DNA of 64,000 nucleotides from Mycobacterium sp. (GTDB lineage: Bacteria > Actinomycetota > Actinomycetes > Mycobacteriales > Mycobacteriaceae). The notes beneath the pieces are model-generated. The model saw only the letters and a program-made list of their open reading frames with translations. It made no database searches and was not told the DNA's origin. The stretch covers positions 1-64,000 of the forward strand of contig JARLGR010000102.1 in the NCBI GenBank assembly GCA_031292665.1. The letters run 5' to 3'. The position numbers and the translations under genes were made by a program. Numbering within the stretch: position 1 is the stretch's first letter; every line of letters starts with the position of its first letter. Shown here in pieces: positions 46,873 through 56,770 of the stretch.

Positions 46873-47197
46873 TCCAATATCGTTAGTCAGAATCGACGTA
46901 AAGAAAGTATCCCCGGCGACACAATTCAGCATCGCGCATTGGCATCGCGAACAATGTTCGGCTGAAACTGCTGATGTATGGCGCGCGGTCGCGCCCCGTA
47001 ACGGAGCCCCTCCGCGACCAATTTGTCGCTGAGAGACAAGAACGCGTCGCGAGTTGGTTGGTTCAGGACATGACCACACTGTGCTGGCGTCGGTACGTTT
47101 TGCAACGAACCCGATGATTCGATTCCACTGGGTCTAATTATCAAGTCCCACAATCCATTCCTACTGTACCGCTTCGCGGAGAAACCTAGGTGAAACC
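46873..47197. other. Intergenic region
   Basis: 325 bases between the divergently oriented HdeD-like gene and the small membrane ORF. AT-richer around 47130-47175, consistent with promoters in both directions. No repeat or other structure stood out. Confidence 0.4.
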
Positions 47198-47374
47198 ATG
47201 TTACTGCCCGCCCTCATCATGCTGATGGTCCTGTTCCCCGTGCTCCTGCCGGCGATCATCACCGCTGTCCACCTTCTCACCGGCCAGGCGCGGACCAGCA
47301 CCCAAGAGCGCGTTGCGGCCAACTTCCCGCGGCGCACGGCATCCCGGCGTCTCGCCGTTCCCGCCGCCGCGTGA
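47198..47374 (+). CDS. Small single-pass membrane protein
   Basis: 58 codons: MLLPALIMLMVLFPVLLP opens a helix of about 26 residues, followed by a basic tail rich in Arg and Thr. The upstream TAGGTG is a weak ribosome binding site. A hairpin terminator follows 27 bases after the stop, which supports a transcribed unit. No family recognised. Confidence 0.5.
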   Translation: MLLPALIMLMVLFPVLLPAIITAVHLLTGQARTSTQERVAANFPRRTASRRLAVPAAA

Positions 47375-47401
47375 CTTGTTGCTCTGCACCCACCCCCACC
47401 G

Positions 47402-47425
47402 GGCCCGCACCAACAGGTGCGGGCC
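47402..47425. terminator. Hairpin terminator between small ORF and pucR
   Basis: GGCCCGCACC (47402-47411), loop AACA, GGTGCGGGCC (47416-47425): a perfect 10-bp stem. It lies between convergent genes and can terminate both. Confidence 0.75.
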
Positions 47426-47428
47426 TGC

Positions 47429-48727
47429 TCATTTCGGCCGCAGAACCGCGGGGCCGTACCAGTGGCACGCGAGCAGCGCGAGTTCTACTTCGAGCCGGTC
47501 GCTGCCGATCTCGCGGCCGCGCCGGGCGACGGCGCGGCCCACGCGATACTTCACCGAGTTGAAGTGCATGTTGAGTTCCTCGGCGGCCACCTTGTAGCTG
47601 GAGCCGCAAGCCAGATACATCCGCAACGTCTCACGCAGCCGCGCGTCGTTCTCGTTGTCGCCGGCAAGGTCTCCAAGCACGGCGGCCACCCACTCGCGGG
47701 TGTCGACCACGTCGCCGCCGAGACGCGCCACCACGGACAACCCCGGATCACTGGCGGCGATGACCGTCGGCGTCGACGAATTGGGCCGCTCTCGGACGAT
47801 CGCGACGGCGCGGGCATCCGCTGCCTCCCGGTGTGAGCGGCGAAAGCCTTCGATGCCGCTCGCCACCGTCCCGATTGCCACACTTGGCGAGTCCGGGCGG
47901 GTCAGCGCGAACCGGCGGACTTTCGCAACGACGGCATCGGCATCGGTCACCACGGCGCGATACGGCAGCCACCCCCACCCACAGCTTCGATCGGCGGGAA
48001 CGAACAGCGGGCCGGCACCGGCACCGGCGGCTTCGCCCAGTTCGCGAACAAACCGTTGCAGCCTGGCAAGGTCGTCGCCTTCGGTGCCCAGGTCCGGGTA
48101 CCACATGATGAGCCCCAGGTGATGCCACAGCAGCGGATAACGGATCGACGTGGTTGCCGCATCGACATCGATGGCCTTGTTCGCGGCCAGAACCTCACGC
48201 ACCCGCAGGGCACGAAGGCTGTTCTGGTTCTCCAGCCAGCGTTCGCGTTCGTCTTCGTAGACAGCGACGACTTGCTGCGACATCCAGTCGATGTACCCGA
48301 ACATGGTGGCGGTGATCGCCTCGATCACCTCCACTCTCATCGGTTCCGGGATTTCGATCGCGCGCAATTCTGCGAAAACCGCCTCATTCATCCAGCGCTG
48401 ACCGAGCCGATAGGCGCGCACCAGCGCGTTGACGGGCACCCCGTGCTGTGCCAATCGGCGGGCGTACTCCAACGCTGCGGTGGGGGCCTCGACGCGCTCG
48501 ACCGCGATGTCGTAGCGCAACGCGTACAGGAGCGTGTCCACGTTGCCCTCGACACTGGTGCCGAGCAACTCCACGAGCGCGGGATCGCCGCGCAACTCGG
48601 GGATCTGCCCCTCGAGGGAGCGACGAAGCTTCGAGGACACGTCGGCCACCCGTCCGTGCAATCGGCCGGCGACCTCGGCGACGTAACCGTTCACCCCGAC
48701 ATCGCTGTCAAGAGGTGGTTTCTTCAC
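47429..48727 (-). CDS. PucR-family transcriptional regulator (second type)
   Basis: 432 residues from GTG 48727 (VKKPPLDSD); GTG 48694 is possible. The N-terminal helical domain carries VNALVRAYRLGQRWMNEAVF, the C-terminus the HTH-30 region RMYLACGSSYKVAAEELNMHFNSVKYRV. More distant from the two pucR copies to the left. It is divergent from the DUF3556-flavoprotein operon, with 139 bases between, which makes that operon its likely target. Confidence 0.88.
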   Translation of the reverse strand: MKKPPLDSDVGVNGYVAEVAGRLHGRVADVSSKLRRSLEGQIPELRGDPALVELLGTSVEGNVDTLLYALRYDIAVERVEAPTAALEYARRLAQHGVPVNALVRAYRLGQRWMNEAVFAELRAIEIPEPMRVEVIEAITATMFGYIDWMSQQVVAVYEDERERWLENQNSLRALRVREVLAANKAIDVDAATTSIRYPLLWHHLGLIMWYPDLGTEGDDLARLQRFVRELGEAAGAGAGPLFVPADRSCGWGWLPYRAVVTDADAVVAKVRRFALTRPDSPSVAIGTVASGIEGFRRSHREAADARAVAIVRERPNSSTPTVIAASDPGLSVVARLGGDVVDTREWVAAVLGDLAGDNENDARLRETLRMYLACGSSYKVAAEELNMHFNSVKYRVGRAVARRGREIGSDRLEVELALLACHWYGPAVLRPK

Positions 48728-48866
48728 CTCAATGACGTTAGACCCGGTTGTCGCCCAGCGATAACACCTTCGGGCAGTTTTGTCGATCCGCGACTGTGTC
48801 ACGCCGCGCGCAATTCCTAATGTTGTAGCCACTCTCGGCAAACAAATGTCAGAAGGAGCGAAGACA

Positions 48867-50684
48867 ATGGGATTCACACAACCGGATCTCGCCACAGTCG
48901 ACCCGGATACGTTCTTGCAGAAGCCGCTGATGGAGCGGATGCGGATCCTCGCCATCGACTGGGGCGAAAAGGGCTTCGGCTCGCCGAGGATGATCCACAC
49001 CATCTACATCGTGAAGCTGGTCGTGTTCTTCGCTATCGGCGGCATCACCGTCGCGACGGCGACGTCGGGGCTGCCCGCCTTCTGGCATGTGACCGAATGG
49101 TGGAACCAACCAATCGTCTACCAGAAGGTCATCCTGTGGACCGTGCTGCTCGAGGCTATCGGCGTGGCCGGCTCCTGGGGGCCGCTGGCCGGCAAGGTCA
49201 AGCCCATGACCGGCGGCATCCTGTTCTGGGCCCGACCGGGCACCATCCGGCTGCGCCCGTGGAATTGGGTGCCGTTCACCAACGGCGATCGGCGCACCTG
49301 GTTCGACATCGCGCTCTATTTGGCACTGCTGGTGAGCCTCGCGGTCCCGCTGCTGTCACCGGGCGTGCACAACGACTCGCTCTCGAAGGCGTTGCCGGAC
49401 AACACATCGGGTCTGGTGAACCCGGCCCTGCTGATCACGCCGATCGCGCTGCTCGTGCTGGTCGGTCTGCGGGACAAGACGATCTTCCTGGCCGCCCGCG
49501 GCGAGCAGTACTTGCCGGTCCTGGTCATCTTCGAGGTGTTGCCGTACTCGAACTTCACCAACATGATTGTCGCTTTGAAGATAGTGATCGTGGTGGTTTG
49601 GGTTGGTGCCGGCTTCTCGAAGTTCGGTAAGCACTTCTCCAACGTCATTCCGCCGATGGTGAGCAATACAATATTCGCGCCCAAATGGGTGCGACGGGCC
49701 CACTACTGCGAATTCCCGCGCGATATGCGGCCATCGCGGCTGGCGGACTTGATGGCACACGTCAATGGCACCACGGTCGAGATCATTGCTCCGCTGATCC
49801 TGTTCTTCTCCACCAACAAGTGGGTGACGCTGGTTGCGGCGCTGTTGATGGTGGGCTTCCACCTGTTCATCATCTCGACCTTCCCGCTTGCGGTGCCGCT
49901 GGAATGGAACGTGGTCTTCGCTTACACCACGATCTTCTTGTTCCTCGGCTTCCCGAACTGGAACGGATACGCCCCGTGGAACATGTCGCCGCCGTGGCTG
50001 GCCCTGATCATCGTCGCCGCGCTGCTGTTCTACCCGATCCTGGGCAATCTGCGGCCGGACAAGGTGTCCTTCCTGCCCTCGATGCGGCAGTACGCGGGCA
50101 ACTGGGCCTCGGCAGTGTGGACCTTCGCGCCCGGTGCCGAGCAGAAGCTGAACCGGGTCACGCGCACGGCGTCCAACCAGATCGACCAGTTCGTCGCGGC
50201 CGGCTACGAGCCCAAGTGGGCGGAGATCACCCTGCAGAAGACCATCGCGTGGCGAACCATGCACAGCCAGGCCCGCGGCCTGTTCTCGCTGCTGTTGACA
50301 CACTTGCCCGACGTCGACACCCGCACCGTGCGCGAGGGGGAGTTCGTGTGCAACTCTCTTATCGGATTCAACTTCGGCGACGGTCACCTGCACAACGAAG
50401 ACTTGATCCGGGCCGTGCAGCGCGAAGCCGCATTCGAGCCGGGCGAGTGCGTCATCGCGTGGGTAGAGTCGGAGGCCTTCGGTAGCGGTGTTCAACACTA
50501 CAAGCTGATCGATGCCGCCCTCGGGGTCATCGAGCGCGGGACCTGGAAGGTGGCCGACGCGGTCGCCGAACAGCCCTGGCTGCCCAACGGCCCCATCCCG
50601 ACTCAGGTGAGCTGGTCGCTGCGCGGCACCAAGCCGGCCGCGGTCGCCGAAGATCAGGACCACGGTCACGGAGCGCTGGCATGA
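48867..50684 (+). CDS. DUF3556 polytopic membrane protein
   Basis: 605 residues from ATG 48867 with AGGAG eight bases upstream. At least eight hydrophobic segments between residues 50 and 415; the last ~170 residues are soluble (FVCNSLIGFNFGDGHLHNED, then ECVIAWVESEAFGSG). Matches the actinobacterial DUF3556 family. The stop overlaps the flavoprotein start (ATGA). It could pass a lipid substrate to the flavoprotein; unproven. Confidence 0.85.
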   Translation: MGFTQPDLATVDPDTFLQKPLMERMRILAIDWGEKGFGSPRMIHTIYIVKLVVFFAIGGITVATATSGLPAFWHVTEWWNQPIVYQKVILWTVLLEAIGVAGSWGPLAGKVKPMTGGILFWARPGTIRLRPWNWVPFTNGDRRTWFDIALYLALLVSLAVPLLSPGVHNDSLSKALPDNTSGLVNPALLITPIALLVLVGLRDKTIFLAARGEQYLPVLVIFEVLPYSNFTNMIVALKIVIVVVWVGAGFSKFGKHFSNVIPPMVSNTIFAPKWVRRAHYCEFPRDMRPSRLADLMAHVNGTTVEIIAPLILFFSTNKWVTLVAALLMVGFHLFIISTFPLAVPLEWNVVFAYTTIFLFLGFPNWNGYAPWNMSPPWLALIIVAALLFYPILGNLRPDKVSFLPSMRQYAGNWASAVWTFAPGAEQKLNRVTRTASNQIDQFVAAGYEPKWAEITLQKTIAWRTMHSQARGLFSLLLTHLPDVDTRTVREGEFVCNSLIGFNFGDGHLHNEDLIRAVQREAAFEPGECVIAWVESEAFGSGVQHYKLIDAALGVIERGTWKVADAVAEQPWLPNGPIPTQVSWSLRGTKPAAVAEDQDHGHGALA

Positions 50685-52102
50685 GTACCGCACTGGTGGT
50701 GGGCGGCGGGCCCAATGGGCTCGCCGCCGCCATCTCCCTGGCTGCCGAAGGCGTGCAGGTCACTGTGCTCGAGGCCGCCGACGAAGTCGGCGGTGGCGCC
50801 CGCAGCAGCGAGGCGATCATCCCCGGCCTGCTGCACGACCACTGCTCGGCAATCCACCCGATGGCCGTCGGCTCGCAGTTCCTCAGCCACTTCAACCTGG
50901 AGCGGTACGGCCTCTCGTGGCGGCGGCCGGAGATCGATTGTGTCCATCCCCTCGACGACGGCAGCGCTGGCGTGCTGTACCGCTCGGTGGAGCAGACCGC
51001 GGCCGGTCTCGCTCGCGACGGATCGCGGTGGCGGCTCGCCTTCGGCTACCCGGCCGCCCGGTTCGACGCACTCAGCGAGGACATCATGCGGCCCCTGCTG
51101 CGGTTCCCGCACCATCCGCTGATGCTGGCCCGGTTCGGTGCGCCCACCGTGCTTCCCGGATCCGCGTTCGCCCGGCTGTTACGCACCGAGGAGGGGCGGG
51201 CGTTGTTCGGAGGTGTTGCGGCCCATGCCTTTCGGCCGCTGCACTACCCGATGACCTCCGCTATCGGGATGGGCATCATCGCCGCCGGCCACCGGCAAGG
51301 CTGGGCGGTGGCCGAGGGTGGGTCGCAGTCGATCACCAACGCGATGGTCGCGTTGCTGGGCGACCTGGGCGGCAAGATCGAGACCGGTGTCCGAGTCGAG
51401 ACGGCATCGCAGCTGCCGCCGGCGGACGTCACGATGTTCGACCTGGCGCCAACCGCGGTCGCCGGAATACTCGGGGACCGTCTTCCGCGCCGGATCTCGC
51501 GTGCCTTCAAGAGGTTTCGGCGCGGCCCCGGTGCGTTCAAAGTCGATTTCGCCGTCGAGGGCGGCGTGCCCTGGACCAACCCCGACGCCCGCCGGGCCGG
51601 CACGGTGCACGTGGCCGGGACCTATTCCGAACTCGCCGCGACCGAGCGTGACATCCACGCCGGCCGCATGCCGGAGCGGCCGTTCGTGCTGGTTGGTCAG
51701 CAGTATCTGGCCGATCCGCAACGCTCGGTGGGCAATACGCATCCGGTCTGGAGCTACGCGCACGTCCCCAACGGTTACGCCGGAGACGCGACCGAGGCGA
51801 TCGTCACCCAGATCGAGCGGTTCGCCCCCGGTTTCCGGGAACGCATCATCGGGTACCAAGTCCGCTCGACGACGCAGATGGAAACCTACAACGCCAACTA
51901 CGTCGGAGGCGATATCGTGACCGGCGCCAAGGACATTCGCCAGCTGACGTTCGGCCCGCGAATCACGTTGTCGCCGTATAGCGTTGGAGTGCCGGGAATG
52001 TACATCTGCTCGGCGGCCACCCCGCCGGGGCCCGGCGCGCACGGCATGTGCGGCGCCAACGCCGCCCACCTCGCGCTCGCCCACCTGGCCCGGCGAGCGT
52101 AA
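50681..52102 (+). CDS. Phytoene-desaturase-like FAD oxidoreductase
   Basis: 473 residues. Dinucleotide-binding VVGGGPNGLAAAISLA with EAADEVGGGARSSE, and the C-terminal FAD contact YICSAATPPGPGAHGMCGANAA of the carotenoid desaturase/NAD(P)-FAD oxidoreductase family. No other carotenoid genes are in the window, so a non-carotenoid lipid is as likely. Coupled to DUF3556 by a 4-base overlap. Confidence 0.9.
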   Translation: MSTALVVGGGPNGLAAAISLAAEGVQVTVLEAADEVGGGARSSEAIIPGLLHDHCSAIHPMAVGSQFLSHFNLERYGLSWRRPEIDCVHPLDDGSAGVLYRSVEQTAAGLARDGSRWRLAFGYPAARFDALSEDIMRPLLRFPHHPLMLARFGAPTVLPGSAFARLLRTEEGRALFGGVAAHAFRPLHYPMTSAIGMGIIAAGHRQGWAVAEGGSQSITNAMVALLGDLGGKIETGVRVETASQLPPADVTMFDLAPTAVAGILGDRLPRRISRAFKRFRRGPGAFKVDFAVEGGVPWTNPDARRAGTVHVAGTYSELAATERDIHAGRMPERPFVLVGQQYLADPQRSVGNTHPVWSYAHVPNGYAGDATEAIVTQIERFAPGFRERIIGYQVRSTTQMETYNANYVGGDIVTGAKDIRQLTFGPRITLSPYSVGVPGMYICSAATPPGPGAHGMCGANAAHLALAHLARRA

Positions 52103-52146
52103 CGCGGCTGCGAACAACCAAGCGGGCGCCGGTTTTCGCAGTGGCG

Positions 52147-53040
52147 TTACTCTCGCGCGCCAGAAAGGCCAGAAGGGTACTTGTAGAAGCCCTCGCCGGT
52201 CTTGACGCCGAGCTTGCCCGCGTCGACATAGGCCTGCAACAAGTCCCGCACGTTCTTCGGTAGGTGCGGGAACTCTTCGGCGTAGTGGTTCTCGATGTCG
52301 AGCACAACGTCGAGCCCCACCAGGTCCATCATCTGGAACGGCCCGGCCGGGACGCCCCAGTTGACCTTGAACATTCCGTCCACATCCTCCGGGCGGGCCA
52401 CGCCCTCGGCAACCACGGCCAGCGACTCGCGTTTGATGGCTGCCCAGATGCGATTGAAGATGAAGCCGGTACTCTCCCGGCGCGCCTCGAAGGGGTACAC
52501 GCCGAACTCGGGCAGGACGCCCAGCAGGGTGTCAAGCAAGGCGCGGTCCGTCTCACCGTCGGACATCAGGTCGACCGCGTTGACCTCAGGTGGCATGTAA
52601 AAATGCATGTTGCACAGTCGCCGTTTGTCGCGCACATCCTCGGCCATCAAGCGCGACGGGTACGACGACGAGTTGGTCGCGAAGATGGTGTCGGGCGGCG
52701 CGGCGCGGTCGATCTGGCCCCACAGCGGGATCTTGATCTCAAGCCTCTCCGGGACGGATTCAACGGCAAGCCACGCGTTGTCCAACGCCTCGTCGAGCGA
52801 ACTTGCGCCCATCGCGGTGCCGACTTCGCCAAATCCTCTGCTCTGCACAGCTTTTGGAAGGTTCTCCGACACGTACTGCGTCGCGGCGGCCAGTTGTTCG
52901 GCGCGCCGCGCGTAGATCCGAACCGTTCCACCACGGCTGGCGAACATCAGCGCGATCCGGCGTCCCAGCGTCCCCGCCCCGATCACGGCGACCGGTCGGT
53001 TGCGGATGTCCTCGAAGGTGTAGGTGTAAGAGCCAGTCAC
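52147..53040 (-). CDS. 3-hydroxyacyl-CoA dehydrogenase
   Basis: 297 residues, GTG start at 53040. NAD-binding VAVIGAGTLGRRIALMFA, the ESVPERLEIK segment, NSSSYPSR and catalytic HFYMPPEVN (His-x... of the family), then NRIWAAIKRESLAVVAEG and GVKTGEGFYKYP. It would oxidise (S)-3-hydroxyacyl-CoA or 3-hydroxybutyryl-CoA. Convergent with the flavoprotein. Could serve catabolism of monomers from the PHA operon, but it is 26 kb away. Confidence 0.9.
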   Translation of the reverse strand: MTGSYTYTFEDIRNRPVAVIGAGTLGRRIALMFASRGGTVRIYARRAEQLAAATQYVSENLPKAVQSRGFGEVGTAMGASSLDEALDNAWLAVESVPERLEIKIPLWGQIDRAAPPDTIFATNSSSYPSRLMAEDVRDKRRLCNMHFYMPPEVNAVDLMSDGETDRALLDTLLGVLPEFGVYPFEARRESTGFIFNRIWAAIKRESLAVVAEGVARPEDVDGMFKVNWGVPAGPFQMMDLVGLDVVLDIENHYAEEFPHLPKNVRDLLQAYVDAGKLGVKTGEGFYKYPSGLSGARE

Positions 53041-53224
53041 ACACGCATACTAAGGCGCGCACGGCAACTTCGTTCGCCCAACATCGCCGCCCATTCGCGT
53101 TGAAAACGGCTTTGCCGAAGTGCGAATTGGCCTAGTGTGTGAGCGCAACTCGAGGGTTACGGACGATTTAACGGAGTCGAGCGTGTTGAGTGGCCAGTTG
53201 ATGACAAGCGCCGGGGGGTAGGCG

Positions 53225-54637
53225 GTGTCGTTTGTGCTCGTGGCGACGGACGCGTTGGAAACGGCGGCGGCGGATGCGGCGCGGATCGGTTCGGCAGTGC
53301 GGGCCGGCAACCTGGCCGCCGTCATCCCGACGACTGAGCTCGCAACGGCGGGGGCCGACGAGGTGTCGGCGGCCATTGCGGCGGTGTTTGGCGCGCACGC
53401 CCAGGAGTATCAGGCGGCGGCGGCGCAGGCAGCGACGTATTACGAGCAGTTCGTGGGCACCTTGAGCGCAGCGGCGGCGGCGTATACAAGCACAGAGGCG
53501 ACCATCGCCACCTCGCTGGCGGGAGCGTTGGGCGCAACGAACGCGCCCGCGCAGGTGCCCCAGGGGCTGCAGGCGTTCGTCTCCGACCCACTCCGCACCG
53601 TCGGCGAAGCCTGGGTCAACAGCCCCCTGGGCCAGGAGCTCGACCCCATCATCAACGCGCCCACCGACGTGCTGTTCGGACGGGATCTGATCGGCAACGG
53701 TGTTGTCGGGACGGCCGCGCCCTCCACCAACATCGTCATCGACTTCGTGCGGCACGGGGAGTCGATAGGCAACGCGTCGAATCTGATCGACACGGCGGTG
53801 CCCGGCACCGGGCTCACCGCGCTGGGCGAGCAACAAGCGCTGACCGTCGCCAACCTGCTCAACGGGCAGGGCCCCTTCGCCGGGATCTTCTCGTCGCAGT
53901 TGCTCAGGACGCAGGAGACCGCCGCGCCGCTGGCCGGCCTGCTGGGCATGAGCGTGCAGCCGTTGCCCGGACTGAACGAGATCAATGCCGGCATTCTCAA
54001 TGGCTTCCCGGAGGTCCCCCTGGGTGTCCTGTATCTACCGGGCCCGCTCGCGTGGACGCTCGGGCTGCCCCTCGTGCCAATGCTGGCCCCGGGCTCCGGA
54101 CTCTTCAGCGGGTTGGCGTTCGACCAGGGCTTCACCAACGCGCTGCAAACGATGTACGCAGGTGCCCTGGCTCACCCGGTCCTGGCGGCAAACGGCCAGA
54201 TCACCGACGTCGCGTATTCAAGCGAATTCGCCATCGAGGTGGGGACGCTGATGAGCGTCAAGAACCCCGATCTCTTACTGATGCTCACCCACCCGCTCAC
54301 CAACACGGGCATTGTCGTGGTGCAGGGCGACCCCCGGGACGGCTGGAACCTGGTCAGTTGGGACGGGGTGCCCGTCCCGCCGGCGTCATTGCCGACCGAG
54401 CTGTTCGTCGACGTGCGGGACCTGGTCATGGCGCCGCAATTGGCGGCCTACAACGGGTGGGAGGCCCTGCTCACCGGCGACCCGACGACGATCGTGAACT
54501 CGATCGCAACCGGTGTCGACCAGGTCGGCACGGCGACCGCTCACTTCCCCGTCGCGGTCACCCAGGACGTCGTCGACGCTCTTGGCGGCAGCCCGGCAGA
54601 TTCGTCGAACCCGATCATCAACGTCTCGACGTTGTAG
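53225..54637 (+). CDS. PE-domain histidine phosphatase fusion
   Basis: 470 residues from GTG 53225. Residues 1-100 are a PE domain, with the type VII secretion signal Y87-x3-E91. A short linker follows, then from about residue 168 a phosphoglycerate-mutase-type domain, VIDFVRHGESIG (His177) and LTALGEQQAL, with the second His in LLLMLTHPLTN. M. tuberculosis has a comparable fusion with a PGRS linker (Rv0754/PE_PGRS11); here the glycine-rich repeat is absent. Probably secreted through an ESX system; an outward-facing phosphatase is inferred. Confidence 0.9.
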   Translation: MSFVLVATDALETAAADAARIGSAVRAGNLAAVIPTTELATAGADEVSAAIAAVFGAHAQEYQAAAAQAATYYEQFVGTLSAAAAAYTSTEATIATSLAGALGATNAPAQVPQGLQAFVSDPLRTVGEAWVNSPLGQELDPIINAPTDVLFGRDLIGNGVVGTAAPSTNIVIDFVRHGESIGNASNLIDTAVPGTGLTALGEQQALTVANLLNGQGPFAGIFSSQLLRTQETAAPLAGLLGMSVQPLPGLNEINAGILNGFPEVPLGVLYLPGPLAWTLGLPLVPMLAPGSGLFSGLAFDQGFTNALQTMYAGALAHPVLAANGQITDVAYSSEFAIEVGTLMSVKNPDLLLMLTHPLTNTGIVVVQGDPRDGWNLVSWDGVPVPPASLPTELFVDVRDLVMAPQLAAYNGWEALLTGDPTTIVNSIATGVDQVGTATAHFPVAVTQDVVDALGGSPADSSNPIINVSTL

Positions 54638-54642
54638 GGACC

Positions 54643-55416
54643 CTAGAGCAGCCGGGCCTGCTCGGGCCGCGGTTCGGCCGGCTCGATCAGCTGCGGCCCG
54701 TTGTTCCGCACGTTATTCACCAGGGTCGACACTTCGCGCATGCGGATGCCGTGCACGTCGGGCGGCCGGGACAGGAGCCGCTCGTCGACGGGGGCGTCCG
54801 GGTCGAGCCAGCGGTCCCATTCACTGTCCGGCACTACCAGTGGCATCCGGTCGTGGATTTCACCGAGCGCGCCGGGGGCGTCGGTGGTGATGATCGTGCA
54901 ACTCAGCAGGGGCGGGCCGTCCTTGGCCGGTCTCCAGACCGACCACAGCCCCGCCATGAAGAGCGGCTCGCCGTCGTCGCGGTACATGAAGAACGGCGTC
55001 TTGCGGGACTTCTTCCCCTCGCCCGCATCGTTGACGCGCCATTCGTAGTAGCCGTCCATGGGGATCAGGCAACGCTTCGACTTCGCGCTCGACCGGAACG
55101 CGGGCGAGGTGGTGACCTTGTCGGCGCGGGCGTTGATCAGCATCGGCCCCCTGGTCTCGGGCGCGCCGTCGGCGCCGGCCTTAGCCCACGGTGGGACCAA
55201 ACCCCAGCGCATGAGCCGCACCCGCCGGCTCGGCTGGTCGTCGGGCTCGGCATGCCGGCTCACCACGGTTGCGATGGTCGCGGTCGGTGCCACGTTGTAG
55301 TTGGGCGCCGGGGCGCTGGGCGCGGTGCCCTTGGAAGCCCACATAGCCTCGTCGATCGCCTTGATCTTCTGAGCCAACAGGGCCGGGTCGGTAGTGACCG
55401 CGAACCTTCCGCACAT
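54643..55416 (-). CDS. SRAP (DUF159) DNA-protein crosslink factor
   Basis: 257 residues. SRAP proteins use Cys2, exposed after Met removal, to crosslink abasic sites in single-stranded DNA. That requires the start at ATG 55416 (MCGRF); the ATG at 55425 would bury the cysteine at position 5. The other family marks are present: [23 protein letters not shown] and EIHDRMPLV. Corresponds to Rv3226c. Divergent from aroA. Confidence 0.93.
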   Translation of the reverse strand: MCGRFAVTTDPALLAQKIKAIDEAMWASKGTAPSAPAPNYNVAPTATIATVVSRHAEPDDQPSRRVRLMRWGLVPPWAKAGADGAPETRGPMLINARADKVTTSPAFRSSAKSKRCLIPMDGYYEWRVNDAGEGKKSRKTPFFMYRDDGEPLFMAGLWSVWRPAKDGPPLLSCTIITTDAPGALGEIHDRMPLVVPDSEWDRWLDPDAPVDERLLSRPPDVHGIRMREVSTLVNNVRNNGPQLIEPAEPRPEQARLL

Positions 55417-55486
55417 AACTCCCATAGTGGCAGAGCCACAAAACTCCTATTGGTGGCAGAGCCCGGTGACAGGCAATGATGGACCG

Positions 55487-56770
55487 GTGACTACCTGGGC
55501 GGCCCCACCGGCGACTGCGCCGGTGCGCGCGACCGTGACCGTCCCGGGCTCTAAGTCGCAGACCAATCGTGCGCTCGTGCTGGCCGCACTGGCGGCCGCG
55601 CAGGGCCAAGGCATTTCGAGGATCAGCGGGGCGCTGCGCAGCCGTGACACCGACCTGATGATCGGAGCGCTGCGGAACCTGGGCCTGCGCGTCGACGAGG
55701 CCGGGCCCGACCTGACGGTCAGCGGTCACATCGCCCCCGGGCCCGACGCGCGAGTGGACTGCGGCCTGGCCGGCACGGTTCTGCGTTTCGTTCCCCCGCT
55801 GGCCGCGCTGGCCGACGCGGTGGTGGAGTTCGACGGCGACGAGCAGGCCCGGGCGCGGCCCATCGCGCCGCTGCTGGACGCGCTTCGCGGTCTCGGCGTC
55901 CGTATCGACGGCAGCGGTCTGCCGTTTCGGGTGCGGGGCAGCGGATCGGTTGCCGGGGGCACCGTGGCGATCGACGCCTCCGCGTCGTCGCAGTTCGTGT
56001 CGGGGCTGCTGTTGTGCGCGGCGTCGTTCACCGAGGGCCTGACCGTGCAACACACGGGTTCGGCGCTGCCGTCGGCGCCGCACATCGCGATGACGGTGGC
56101 GATGCTGCGGCAGGCCGGGGTGGGCGTCGACGACTCCGTGCCCGACCGCTGGCGGGTGGGCGCCGGCCCGGTCGCGGCCCGACACTGGCAGGTCGAACCC
56201 GATCTCACCAACGCCGTCCCCTTTCTCGCGGCGGCTGTCGTCACCGGCGGAGCGGTGTGCATCACCGGCTGGCCGGCGATCAGCGTGCAACCCGCCGAGC
56301 ACATCCTGGCCGTCTTGGGCAAGCTGAACACCCTTGTCACTGAGGCTGATTCGTCGCTCGAGGTGCAGGGGTCCGGTGATTACGCCGGGTTCGATGTCGA
56401 CCTGCGCGCCGTCGGCGAGCTGACACCGTCGGTGGCGGCGCTGGCCGCGCTGGCCAGTCCCGGGTCGGTGTCGCGTCTCTCCGGCATCGCCCATTTGCGC
56501 GGCCATGAGACCGACCGGCTCGCCGCACTCAGCACCGAGATCAACCGCCTGGGCGGCGACTGCGCCGAAACGCCGGACGGCCTGGTGATCACCGCGACCC
56601 CGCTGCGGCCCGGCACCTGGCGCGCGTACGCCGACCACCGGATGGCGATGGCGGGCGCGATCGTCGGGCTGCGTGTGCCCGGAGTCCAGGTGGACGACAT
56701 CGGCGCCACCAGCAAGACGCTGCCGGAGTTTCCGCAACTGTGGGCGCGCATGCTGGAGCCCGGCGTTTGA
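55487..56770 (+). CDS. aroA: EPSP synthase AroA
   Basis: 427 residues from GTG 55487 (VTTWAAPPA). Phosphoenolpyruvate- and shikimate-3-phosphate-binding [36 protein letters not shown] (in place of the GNAGT(A)xR loop), EGDEQA-type segment and the C-terminal [14 protein letters not shown]. Catalyses the sixth shikimate step. Stop overlaps the rsgA start. Confidence 0.95.
   Translation: MTTWAAPPATAPVRATVTVPGSKSQTNRALVLAALAAAQGQGISRISGALRSRDTDLMIGALRNLGLRVDEAGPDLTVSGHIAPGPDARVDCGLAGTVLRFVPPLAALADAVVEFDGDEQARARPIAPLLDALRGLGVRIDGSGLPFRVRGSGSVAGGTVAIDASASSQFVSGLLLCAASFTEGLTVQHTGSALPSAPHIAMTVAMLRQAGVGVDDSVPDRWRVGAGPVAARHWQVEPDLTNAVPFLAAAVVTGGAVCITGWPAISVQPAEHILAVLGKLNTLVTEADSSLEVQGSGDYAGFDVDLRAVGELTPSVAALAALASPGSVSRLSGIAHLRGHETDRLAALSTEINRLGGDCAETPDGLVITATPLRPGTWRAYADHRMAMAGAIVGLRVPGVQVDDIGATSKTLPEFPQLWARMLEPGV

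Noticed and set aside
52109-52137. Imperfect hairpin between the flavoprotein and hydroxyacyl-CoA dehydrogenase genes
   Set aside because: Arms pair with gaps and no U-rich tail; too weak as terminator.
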